A DNA stretch of 17,210 nt, from the NCBI GenBank assembly GCA_902470925.1, contig CABRIF010000048.1:1-17210 (forward strand). The letters are read 5' to 3'. Below the pieces are notes generated by a model. That model searched no databases, was not told where the DNA came from, and saw nothing but the letters and a program-made list of their open reading frames with translations. Below, piece by piece: positions 5,811-12,779 of the stretch. Position numbers and translations under genes: made by a program. The stretch is from an uncultured Collinsella sp. (lineage in GTDB: Bacteria; Actinomycetota; Coriobacteriia; Coriobacteriales; Coriobacteriaceae). Position 1 is the stretch's first letter. Every line of letters starts with the position of its first letter.

Positions 5811-7706
5811 CTACTCGCTCGCCTTCGGCATGAGCGGGTTCTCGCGCGTGAGCAGGCTCATGAACTCCTCGCCGGTAATCGTCTCCTTCTTATAGAGATA
5901 ATGCGCCAGCTCATGGAGCTTGAACTTGTTCTCGCGCAGGATCTGCATCGCGCGCTCGTGCGCCTCGACGATGAGCTTCTGCACGACCTCATCCACCCGC
6001 TCGGCGGTGCCGGGCGCGCAGGTGAGCGAGGTGTCCTGGTTGAGGTAGGCGTTCTGCACGGTACCGAGCGCCATCATGCCGAACTCCTCGGACATGCCGA
6101 AGCGCGTCACCATGTTGCGGGCGAGCTTGGTGGCCTGCTCGATGTCGTTGGCGGCGCCGGTGGTCATCTCGCCGAATATGAGCTCCTCGGCCGCACGCCC
6201 ACCGCAGTACACCGCGAGCTTGTCGAGCACCTCCTGCCGGGTGGTGAGGAAATGCTCGTCCTCCTCCACCTGCATGGTGTAGCCCAGCGCCCCGCTCGTA
6301 CGCGGCACGATGGTGATCTTGGTCACCGGCGCGCTCTGCTTCTGGCGAGCCGCCACGATGGCATGACCGATCTCGTGATAGCTCACCACCTGCTTCTCAT
6401 GGTCGGACAGCACCGTGGACTTGCGTTGCTGACCGGCGATGATCACCTCCACGGACTCCTCGAAGTCCTCCTGAGTGGCGCGCTTGCGGCCCAGGCGCAC
6501 CGCGCGCAGGGCACCCTCGTTGATGATGTTGGCCAGATCGGCGCCGGAGGCACCGGGCGTGGCGCGAGCGATCGCGGTGAGGTCGATGGGGCTTTCGACC
6601 TTCACGTCCTTGGAGTGGAGCTCGAGGATCGCCTTACGGCCCGTCAGGTCCGGCAGCTCAACCGGCACGCGGCGGTCGAAGCGACCCGGGCGCAGCAGGG
6701 CGGGATCCAGGCTGTCGGGGCGGTTCGTGGCGGCAAGCACCACGATGCCCTTCTGGTTGTCGAAGCCGTCCATCTCGGTGAGCAGCTGGTTCAAGGTCTG
6801 CTCGCGCTCGTCGTTGCCCGAAAAGCCGCCGCCGTCGCGCTTCTTGCCGATGGTGTCGATCTCGTCGATGAACACGATGCAGGGGGCCTTCTCCTTGGCC
6901 TGCTTGAACAGGTCGCGCACCTTGGCGGCACCGCGGCCCACGAACATCTCGACGAACTCGGAGCCTGAAATGGAGAAGAACGGCACGCCCGCCTCGCCGG
7001 CAACCGCCTTGGCCAGCAGGGTCTTACCGGTGCCCGGGGGCCCCACCAGCAGAGCGCCGCGCGGCAGCTTGGCGCCGATCTCCTCGTAGCGGCCGGGCTT
7101 CTCCAGGAAGTCCACGACCTCCTTGAGCGACTCTTTCGCCTCTTCCTGGCCGGCAACGTCTTTGAACGTCACGCCGACATCTTTGGACGCCACGATGCGC
7201 GCGCCGGACTTGCCCAGCCCGCCGCCGCCGAAGCCGCCACCGCCGAAGTTCATGGACGGGCCGTCATCGCCCATCGCCTTCTTCATGCGGCGGTTCAGCC
7301 ACCAGCCCACCAGCAAGAACAGCGCCATGGGCAGCACGATCGTGACGAGCAGATAGGTCCACATGCCCGAGCTCTGATCGGGGATGGAAACGGTGAGCTC
7401 GGCGCCTGCCTCCTGGATGCGATTGGTGAGGTCGCTGTCGTTCGGCATCGTGGTGGTGCGGTACGCCTGCCCCTCCTCGCCCTTCTTGGTGTAGAGCGCC
7501 TGGGCGTCATCGGTGGTGTACTGGATCTTGTCGACCTCTTTGTTGGAAAGGTCGTCAAGCAGCGTGGTATAGCTCACGTCGGTAACCTTCGTGCCCTGGC
7601 GTCCCAGATTCGGGAACAGCACCATGTTGAGCACGAGATACACCAGAAACGCGATCAGCACATACAGAATCATATTCCGTCTGCGCTTGTGGTCATCCAT
7701 CTCCAT
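5811..7706 (-). CDS. ftsH: ATP-dependent zinc metalloprotease FtsH
   Basis: FtsH is a hexameric membrane-anchored AAA+ protease that degrades misassembled membrane proteins and selected regulators. Numbered from the ATG at 7706 (631 aa): membrane segment 1 about 11-31, an extracytoplasmic domain, membrane segment 2 about 116-138, then a Gly-rich linker (about 154-165). The AAA+ module has Walker A GPPGTGKT (222-229), pore loop FVG (about 255-257), Walker B VFIDEID (278-284) and a second region of homology ATNRPDSLDPALLRPGRFDR (326-345). The zinc site is HEIGH (444-448) with the third ligand D521 (AAND). The usual HEAGH has Ala where this has Ile. I prefer the ATG at 7706 because GGAG lies nine bases upstream. 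The N-terminal extension to 7853 has no homology, and the ATG at 7730 has no ribosome site. Confidence 0.95.
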   Translation of the reverse strand: MEMDDHKRRRNMILYVLIAFLVYLVLNMVLFPNLGRQGTKVTDVSYTTLLDDLSNKEVDKIQYTTDDAQALYTKKGEEGQAYRTTTMPNDSDLTNRIQEAGAELTVSIPDQSSGMWTYLLVTIVLPMALFLLVGWWLNRRMKKAMGDDGPSMNFGGGGFGGGGLGKSGARIVASKDVGVTFKDVAGQEEAKESLKEVVDFLEKPGRYEEIGAKLPRGALLVGPPGTGKTLLAKAVAGEAGVPFFSISGSEFVEMFVGRGAAKVRDLFKQAKEKAPCIVFIDEIDTIGKKRDGGGFSGNDEREQTLNQLLTEMDGFDNQKGIVVLAATNRPDSLDPALLRPGRFDRRVPVELPDLTGRKAILELHSKDVKVESPIDLTAIARATPGASGADLANIINEGALRAVRLGRKRATQEDFEESVEVIIAGQQRKSTVLSDHEKQVVSYHEIGHAIVAARQKQSAPVTKITIVPRTSGALGYTMQVEEDEHFLTTRQEVLDKLAVYCGGRAAEELIFGEMTTGAANDIEQATKLARNMVTRFGMSEEFGMMALGTVQNAYLNQDTSLTCAPGTAERVDEVVQKLIVEAHERAMQILRENKFKLHELAHYLYKKETITGEEFMSLLTRENPLMPKASE

Positions 7707-7753
7707 AGGGTGATACTCCGTCCTTGGCATTGATAATGGCGTTAGGATACCCC

Positions 7754-7769
7754 CGCGCGTGCGCGCGTA
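7754..7769. other. Alternating purine-pyrimidine tract upstream of ftsH
   Basis: Sixteen bases of strict alternation (CGCGCGTGCGCGCGTA) lie 48 bases upstream of the ftsH start. Such tracts can adopt Z-DNA under supercoiling. No convincing -35/-10 pair for ftsH was found in 7707-7889. A GC-rich hairpin, GGCGCGC/GCGCGCC, lies at 7864-7885 just after the methyltransferase stop. Confidence 0.3.
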
Positions 7770-7889
7770 ATCATGTGGATGGCAGCCAAGACAGTGGGTT
7801 TTTCGGCATGCGCACGACAGCTCCACAACCGGCGGACACGGCGAGGCACGCACGCTGCGGCACGGCGCGCGGTACGGCGCGCGCCCGTT

Positions 7890-8798
7890 TTACCCGAACA
7901 TGCCGGGACGGTAGCGGTAGCCGTTGTCCACGTGCGGGCACAGCTGCCAAAACGCCACGGCGCTTGCCGCGGCCACGTTCAGCGAGTCCACCCCGTGGGC
8001 CATGGGGATGCGCACCGCCATGTCGCACGCCTCGATCGTACGGGGGCCAAGGCCGGCGCCCTCGGTGCCCATGAACAGCGCCAAGCGCTCGATACGGCCC
8101 AGCTCGGGATCGTCCAGCGAGACGGAGTCGTCGGTAAGCGCCATGGCGGCGCAGGTGAAGCCGCACCGGCGCAGGACCTCGATGCCCTCGCGCGGCCAGC
8201 TCGCCGCAGCGGTACCGATACGGCACCAGGGAACCTGGAACACCGTCCCCATGCTCACGCGGACCGCGCGGCGATACAGTGGGTCGCAGCAGGTGGGACT
8301 CACCAGGATGCCGTCGACGTTGAGGGCCGCGGCGCTGCGGAAGATCGCACCGACATTCGTGTGGTCCACGATGCCCTCCAGCACGCACACGCGCGCGGGC
8401 AGCCGCCGCTCGCGGGCGCGCGCGGAGCACGCGGACAGGAAGGCCTCCGCATCCGGCAGCGGCGGCCGGCGAAACGCCGCGAGCGCACCGCGCGTCACCG
8501 TAAAGCCGCACAGCTGCTCCATGAGCTCCATGGGCGCCACGAACACCGGGGGCGCAGACGCGCCATCAGTGCCTGAGACCTCCTCAAGCAACGGGGAGAG
8601 CTGCTCCAGCCACCGCTCGCCCATCAGAAAGCTCACCGGCTCGAGCCCGGCGCGCACCGCGCGCTCGATCACCTTGGCGCTCTCCGCGATAAAGATGCCC
8701 TTCTCGGGCTCCAGCACGCATCGCAGCTCGCGCTCCGTCAAGCGGGTGTAGGCATCCAGGCGCGGGTCGTCCAGGGTCTCGAGCCGAATCAGGTTCAC
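7890..8798 (-). CDS. SpoU/TrmH-family RNA 2'-O-methyltransferase
   Basis: The 302-residue protein has the three SPOUT motifs of the SpoU family: motif 1 HTNVGAIFRSAAAL (146-159), motif 2 LALFMGTEGAGLGPRTIEACD (239-259) and motif 3 IPMAHGVDSLNVAAASAVAFW (264-284). These form the trefoil knot that binds S-adenosylmethionine. An N-terminal substrate-binding domain resembling SpoU_sub_bind/L7Ae (about 20-110) contains GIFIAESAKVIERAV. The target is probably a 2'-OH in rRNA or tRNA; RlmB, TsnR and TrmH cannot be told apart here. The start is GTG at 8798-8796, supported by AAGGAG seven bases upstream. It follows the glyoxalase-like gene after 15 bases, so they are likely co-transcribed. Confidence 0.92.
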   Translation of the reverse strand: MNLIRLETLDDPRLDAYTRLTERELRCVLEPEKGIFIAESAKVIERAVRAGLEPVSFLMGERWLEQLSPLLEEVSGTDGASAPPVFVAPMELMEQLCGFTVTRGALAAFRRPPLPDAEAFLSACSARARERRLPARVCVLEGIVDHTNVGAIFRSAAALNVDGILVSPTCCDPLYRRAVRVSMGTVFQVPWCRIGTAAASWPREGIEVLRRCGFTCAAMALTDDSVSLDDPELGRIERLALFMGTEGAGLGPRTIEACDMAVRIPMAHGVDSLNVAAASAVAFWQLCPHVDNGYRYRPGMFG

Positions 8799-8813
8799 CG
8801 GGGCGCTCCTTGT

Positions 8814-9182
8814 CTAGTTGGCCGGGACGATCTCGAGCAAAAAGCCGTCCGGATCGGCGATGAAGTAGATGCCCATTGCGGGGTTCTCCTTGACGATGCA
8901 GCCCATGGCCTCGTGACGGGCGTGCGCCGCATCCATGTCCTCAACCGCGAAGGCCAGGTGGATGTCGCCGCCGCCGTTGTCATAGGCCTGGTCGCGACCC
9001 TTGTTCCAGGTGAGCTCCAGGTCGTAATCGGACGCCTCGTTCTGCAGATATACAATCTTCCACGAACCGTCCTCGGGCGCCTTTTCACGCACCGGGTGCA
9101 AGTCGAGTGCCTCAGCGTAAAACGCCAGCGACGCCTCCAGGTCGAGCACGTGGATCTCGGTGTGGACCATCTTGAACAGCAT
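8814..9182 (-). CDS. VOC-fold protein, glyoxalase I-like (lactoylglutathione lyase family)
   Basis: The 122-residue protein has the paired beta-alpha-beta-beta-beta modules of the vicinal oxygen chelate fold. All four metal ligands of bacterial glyoxalase I can be placed: H7 (MVHTEIHV), E56 (YDLELTWN), H75 (GGDIHLAF) and E117 (GFLLEIVP), close to the E. coli GloA positions H5, E56, H74 and E122. Glyoxalase I isomerises the hemithioacetal of methylglyoxal and glutathione. Actinomycetota often lack glutathione, so a different thiol or substrate is possible. The ATG at 9182 has a very strong ribosome site (GGGGAGGAG). It sits 50 bases after folA and 15 bases before the methyltransferase gene. 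Confidence 0.88.
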   Translation of the reverse strand: MLFKMVHTEIHVLDLEASLAFYAEALDLHPVREKAPEDGSWKIVYLQNEASDYDLELTWNKGRDQAYDNGGGDIHLAFAVEDMDAAHARHEAMGCIVKENPAMGIYFIADPDGFLLEIVPAN

Positions 9183-9232
9183 GGGGGCTCCTCCCCGTCG
9201 AAGTTGCGGACCAAAGCATGATAGCGCAGCGG

Positions 9233-9745
9233 CTAGGCGCGCACATAGGTGACGAACGAAAAACGGACGCCCTCGTCGCCCTGGCCGGGCTCGACCACAT
9301 GCTCCTCGCTTTGCGCCGCCACGCGCCACGTGCCCGCGGCATCCAGGTTGGGGAAGAACGTGTCGCAGGGGCGGGTGACGTGGTTATGCGTCACCTCGAC
9401 GGCCGAGCAGCGATCGAGCAGCTGCGCATAGACCGCTCCCCCGCCGATGACCCATGCCTCATCCTCATCCGCAACCGCAGCGAGCGCCTCATCCACGGAA
9501 TGCACGACCTCGACCCCCTCGCAGGCAAAGGCCTCGTCGCGCGTGAGCACGATATTGCGGCGGCCCTTGAGCGGGCGGCCACCCGGAAAGCTCTCCAAGG
9601 TCTTGCGACCCATGATGACCGGATGCCCCATGGTGCAGGACACGAAATGGCGCATGTCGGCACGATTCGAGACGACCATGTCCCCCTCGCACCCGATACC
9701 CCAATCGTCGCACACCGCGACGATCGCCTTGAGCGTACCTGCCAT
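9233..9745 (-). CDS. folA: Dihydrofolate reductase
   Basis: DHFR reduces dihydrofolate to tetrahydrofolate with NADPH, regenerating the cofactor that thymidylate synthase oxidises. The 170-residue protein has WGIG (15-18), catalytic D30 in NRADMRHF, MGRKTLESFPGG (45-56), RRNIVLTRD (62-70) and VIGGGAVYAQLL (99-110), then VTHNHVTRPCDTFFP (118-132). The usual LPW before the acidic residue is replaced by MVVSN, so the conserved Trp (E. coli W22) seems to be Val. The ATG at 9745 has AAAGGAG upstream and the length is typical. It follows thyA after 98 GC-rich bases that hold no gene, and probably shares its transcript. Confidence 0.93.
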   Translation of the reverse strand: MAGTLKAIVAVCDDWGIGCEGDMVVSNRADMRHFVSCTMGHPVIMGRKTLESFPGGRPLKGRRNIVLTRDEAFACEGVEVVHSVDEALAAVADEDEAWVIGGGAVYAQLLDRCSAVEVTHNHVTRPCDTFFPNLDAAGTWRVAAQSEEHVVEPGQGDEGVRFSFVTYVRA

Positions 9746-9843
9746 GGCAGGCTCCTTTCCTTTTCGATAGATGGGCCCGGCCGCGACGGCGCGGCGGCAG
9801 GCACAGCAGCATGCCGAACGCGGCGGCGCGGCGGGCGCGGCGG

Positions 9844-10692
9844 CTACACCGCGATCGGGATGCCGGTGACCTGCGGCCCGTGCTCGTAGCCCTCCACAAT
9901 CAGGTCGTCGGTGGTGAACGAATAGAAATCCGTGACCTCGGGGTTGAGGGACACGCGCGGCGCCGGGTACTGCGGGCGCTCGATGAGCTCGCGCACGATA
10001 TCGACGTGCCGGTCGTAGATATGGGCGTCCACGGTCACATGCAGCAGCTCGCCGGCGATCATGCCCACATGGCGCGCGACCATCATGAGCAGGATGGCGT
10101 ACTGGCAGACGTTCCAGTTGTTCGCGGCCAGAATGTCCTGGGAGCGCTGCATGAGCACCATGTTGAGCACGGGCGCCTCGCTGCCGGGCTCGGCGGTCAC
10201 GTTGTAGGTCACCGAGTACGCGCACGGATACAGATGCATCTCGGAGAGATCGGCGAAGGTGTACATGTTCGTCATGATGCGGCGCGAGTACGGCGTGTGC
10301 GTCAAGTCGTACAGCACGCGGTCCATCTGGTCGAAGTCGCCCTCGGGGTAATGGGACGTCTGCGCGATCTGATAGCCATACGCCTTGCCGATCGAACCCG
10401 TCTCGTCGGCCCACTGATCCCAGATGTGCGATTTCAGATCCTTGATATTGTTCGATTTGCGCTGGTAGATCCACAAGATCTCGTCCATGGCCGATTTCAG
10501 GGCCGTGCGGCGCAACGTGAGCGCCGGAAACTCCTCACGCAGGTCGTAGCGGGCGGTCACGCCGAAGTTCTTGATGGTGTAGGCAGGGGTGCCGTCCTCC
10601 CAGCGGGGGCGGACCTTCTCCCCTTCCGTCGTGGTCCCGTGGTCGAGGATGTCCCGGCACATGGACACGAACTGCACATCGGCCTTGCTCAT
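9844..10692 (-). CDS. thyA: Thymidylate synthase
   Basis: ThyA makes dTMP from dUMP using methylene-tetrahydrofolate. The 282-residue protein shows YSRRIMTNMY (135-144, phosphate-binding arginines R137/R138), LYPCAYSVTYNV (154-165, nucleophile C157), QRSQDILAANNWN (182-194, with R183, S184, D186 and N194) and DAHIYDRHVD (222-231). It ends in IPIAV as usual. Residue 158 after the catalytic Cys is Ala where E. coli has His, and the N-terminal loop lacks the DRTGTGT form, placing it in a divergent subgroup. The ATG at 10692 has AAAGGAG nine bases upstream. A TACAAT box at 10735-10730 could be its -10, but no -35 is evident. The partner folA follows. Confidence 0.93.
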   Translation of the reverse strand: MSKADVQFVSMCRDILDHGTTTEGEKVRPRWEDGTPAYTIKNFGVTARYDLREEFPALTLRRTALKSAMDEILWIYQRKSNNIKDLKSHIWDQWADETGSIGKAYGYQIAQTSHYPEGDFDQMDRVLYDLTHTPYSRRIMTNMYTFADLSEMHLYPCAYSVTYNVTAEPGSEAPVLNMVLMQRSQDILAANNWNVCQYAILLMMVARHVGMIAGELLHVTVDAHIYDRHVDIVRELIERPQYPAPRVSLNPEVTDFYSFTTDDLIVEGYEHGPQVTGIPIAV

Positions 10693-10988
10693 TGGGCACG
10701 CTCCTTTACGTATCGCATTTCACGCCTTCATTGTACGCAGCGGCGCGGACATCTTTGCTCTCCGGGCATGGCTTGCGCTTCGCTCCACAGAAACGCTGTG
10801 CGCCGCAGCTGTCCGTGGCCAGCGCGACAATGCAGGCGCCCGTCAGCTGCGGAGGCCGCCGTCAGGGCCATGCCTTCCCCGGAAACGTCGACCCACCTGT
10901 ATATACGCCTCGAGCTGCGGATTTGCTTCGCACCGCAGTCCTTCGGTATATACAGGCGGGCCGCAATCGCATGGGTCTGCCGCAAAAC
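10693..10988. other. Intergenic region between ffh and thyA
   Basis: No gene is visible. The region holds the nested inverted repeat described separately, a short hairpin CACAG/CTGTG (10786-10800), and an 8-bp inverted pair GGCATGGC/GCCATGCC (10765-10772 and 10867-10874). A weak -10-like TACAAT (10735-10730, minus strand) could serve thyA. Confidence 0.5.
10896..10956. repeat. Nested inverted repeat, 61 bases, downstream of ffh
   Basis: An 11-bp perfect inverted repeat (CCTGTATATAC at 10896-10906, GTATATACAGG at 10946-10956) encloses a second stem CTGCGG/CCGCAG (10915-10920 with 10933-10938), with partial pairing between (CGA 10911-10913 with TCG 10943-10945). It begins 33 bases after the ffh stop. 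No T-run follows on either strand, so it is not a standard terminator. The AT-rich outer arms stand out in this GC-rich context. Confidence 0.75.
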
Positions 10989-12479
10989 CTACTTGCGCTT
11001 GAACTGGTTGTTCATCTGCATGAGCTTGTCCATGTCCGACATGCCGGACATGCCGGCGCCGCCGCCCATGGAGCCCATCTGCTTCATGAGCTGGTTCATG
11101 TTCATGCCGCCCATGCCGGGCATTCCGGGCATGCGCATCTTCTTGCCCTTTTTGCCCTTCTTCCCCTTCTTGCCGCCGCCCATCTGCTGGGTCATGGCGC
11201 GCATCTTGCCCATCATCTTGTTCATCTCGCCCCACTGCTTCATGAGGCCGTTCACATCAGAGGGCGACACGCCGGAGCCGCGGGCAATGCGGGCGCGGCG
11301 CTGACCGTTGATGATCGAGGGGCGCAGGCGCTCCTCCTTGGTCATGGACATGATGATGGCCTCGTTGCGGTCGAAGATCGACTCGTCCATCGCGCCGCCC
11401 ATCTGGTTGAGCGCGCGCTGGCCGCCCGGCAGCATCCCGAGGATCCCCTTCATGCCGCCCATCTTCTTCACCGCGCGCATCTGCTCGAGCATGTCATTCA
11501 TGGTGAAGCCCTCGCGCAGCATGCGTTCGGCCGCCTCGAGCTGCTCGGCGTCGGCCACCTCCTGAGCCTTCTCGATGATGCCGATCACATCGCCCATGCC
11601 CAGGATGCGCTTGGCCATGCGCTCGGGGCTGAACACCTCGAGTGCGTCGGGCTTCTCGCCGGTGGAGATGAACTTGATCGGCTTGCCGGTGACCTGGCGC
11701 ACGGACAGCGCGCCACCGCCGCGGGCATCGCCGTCGAGCTTGGAGATGATCACGCCGTCGAAGTCGGTGCGCTCGGCGAAGGTGGACACCACGTTGACGA
11801 TGTCCTGGCCGGTCATGGCGTCGACCACCATGAGGACCTGGTCGGGCTTGACCGCGCGCTTGATGTCCACGGCCTCGGCCATCATCTGCTCGTCGATCTG
11901 CAGGCGGCCGGCGGTGTCGACGATCACCACGTCGCGCATGGTGTCGACGGCCTCGCGCACCGAGGCGCGCGCGATCTCGACGGGGTGCGCACCGTCGCCG
12001 CGGAAGACCGGCACGCCGATCTCGCCGCCGAGCGTGGCGAGCTGATCGGCGGCGGCAGGACGGTAGACGTCGCAGGCCGCCAGCAGCGGGTGCTTGCCCT
12101 GCTTTTTGAGCATGTAGGCGAGCTTGGCCGCTGCGGTGGTCTTGCCCGAGCCCTGCAGGCCCACCAGCATGATGACGTTGGGGATGCGGCTGGAGAGGAC
12201 CAGCTTGCTCTCGGTGCCGCCCAAAAGCTCGGTGAGCTCGTCGAGGACGATCTTGACGACGTTTTGCGCGGGCGTGAGCGACTCCATGACCTCCGCGGTC
12301 AGGCAGCGCTCCTTCGTGCGCGACACGAAGTCCTTGACGACCTTGTAGTTCACGTCGGCCTCGAGCAGCGCCATGCGGATCTCACGCATGGCGGCAGCGA
12401 TATCGGCCTCGGTGAGCTTGCCTTTGCCGCGCAGGCGGTCGAACGTATCGTTCAGGCGATCGGACAGCGAGTTGAACAT
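10989..12479 (-). CDS. ffh: Signal recognition particle protein Ffh
   Basis: Ffh is the SRP54 GTPase that binds signal peptides on translating ribosomes and docks with FtsY at the membrane. The 496-residue protein has an N domain (1-95), then the G domain with GLQGSGKTT (107-115), DVYRPAAADQL (137-147), DTAGR (188-192) and SKLDGDARGG (246-255). The M domain (from about 295) includes the SRP RNA-binding helix-turn-helix RRARIARGSGVSPSDVNGL (394-412). The C-terminus carries a Lys/Gly block (GGGKKGKKGKKGKK) and a Met/Gly-rich tail (about 434-496), longer than in E. coli Ffh. I chose the ATG at 12479 over the TTG at 12485 because GAAAGG lies just upstream. It is separated from ftsY by the repeat array. 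Confidence 0.97.
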   Translation of the reverse strand: MFNSLSDRLNDTFDRLRGKGKLTEADIAAAMREIRMALLEADVNYKVVKDFVSRTKERCLTAEVMESLTPAQNVVKIVLDELTELLGGTESKLVLSSRIPNVIMLVGLQGSGKTTAAAKLAYMLKKQGKHPLLAACDVYRPAAADQLATLGGEIGVPVFRGDGAHPVEIARASVREAVDTMRDVVIVDTAGRLQIDEQMMAEAVDIKRAVKPDQVLMVVDAMTGQDIVNVVSTFAERTDFDGVIISKLDGDARGGGALSVRQVTGKPIKFISTGEKPDALEVFSPERMAKRILGMGDVIGIIEKAQEVADAEQLEAAERMLREGFTMNDMLEQMRAVKKMGGMKGILGMLPGGQRALNQMGGAMDESIFDRNEAIIMSMTKEERLRPSIINGQRRARIARGSGVSPSDVNGLMKQWGEMNKMMGKMRAMTQQMGGGKKGKKGKKGKKMRMPGMPGMGGMNMNQLMKQMGSMGGGAGMSGMSDMDKLMQMNNQFKRK

Positions 12480-12523
12480 AACCAACCTTTCTTGCTGGAG
12501 AAGCTACATCCGTTTACATGCAG

Positions 12524-12770
12524 TTTGGGGACGGGGTCGTTTCGTTTCGCGTGCGGTTTGGGGACGGGGTCGTTTCGTGCGGCACGCAGTTTGCGGTTTG
12601 GGGACGGGGTCGTTTCGGATGGCAGGACATCCTCACCCAACCGCTCCTCATTTGGGGACGGGGACGTTTCGACCACCCTGAATCATTCGCACTACCTGAG
12701 AAGATACGAAATGACCCCGTCCCCAAACTGACCTGCCCAAACTGACAAACGAAATGACCCCGTCCCCAAA
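12524..12770. repeat. Array of six 21-base G-rich repeats in two orientations
   Basis: Copies lie at 12524-12544, 12557-12577, 12597-12617 and 12651-12671 on the plus strand, and at 12707-12727 and 12750-12770 on the minus strand. Each is TTT followed by GGGGACGGGGTCGTTTCG or a close variant. Copies 1-3 are identical; copy 4 has one change (GGGGACG instead of GGGGTCG); copies 5 and 6 are identical to each other with one change (TCATTTCG). Spacers are 12, 19, 33, 35 and 22 bases and unrelated in sequence. A further partial copy (CCCAAACTG) lies at 12736-12744. The array fills nearly all of the gap between ftsY and ffh. Confidence 0.97.
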
Positions 12771-12779
12771 CTGGGGGGA

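Noticed and set aside
7864..7885. Terminator of the SpoU-type methyltransferase gene
   Set aside because: The 7-bp GC hairpin has no T-run on the minus strand; the only TTTT adjoins it on the plus-strand side.
9746..10474. N-terminal extension of FolA to a 413-aa protein
   Set aside because: The extension runs through thyA in another frame. DHFR homology and the ribosome site fix the start at 9745.
10730..10735. thyA promoter
   Set aside because: TACAAT is a reasonable -10, but the position 17 bases upstream reads GCAAAG and no better -35 was found; too weak to list as a feature.
10693..10988. SRP RNA or tRNA gene between ffh and thyA
   Set aside because: The conserved SRP RNA tetraloop region and the tRNA arms were not found.
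10692..12731. 679-aa plus-strand open frame
   Set aside because: It is antisense to ffh, His/Leu/Ala-rich with no domain, as expected opposite a GC-rich gene.
12524..12770. CRISPR array
   Set aside because: The units are short (21 bases), occur in both orientations, have spacers of 12 to 35 bases, and no cas genes are nearby.
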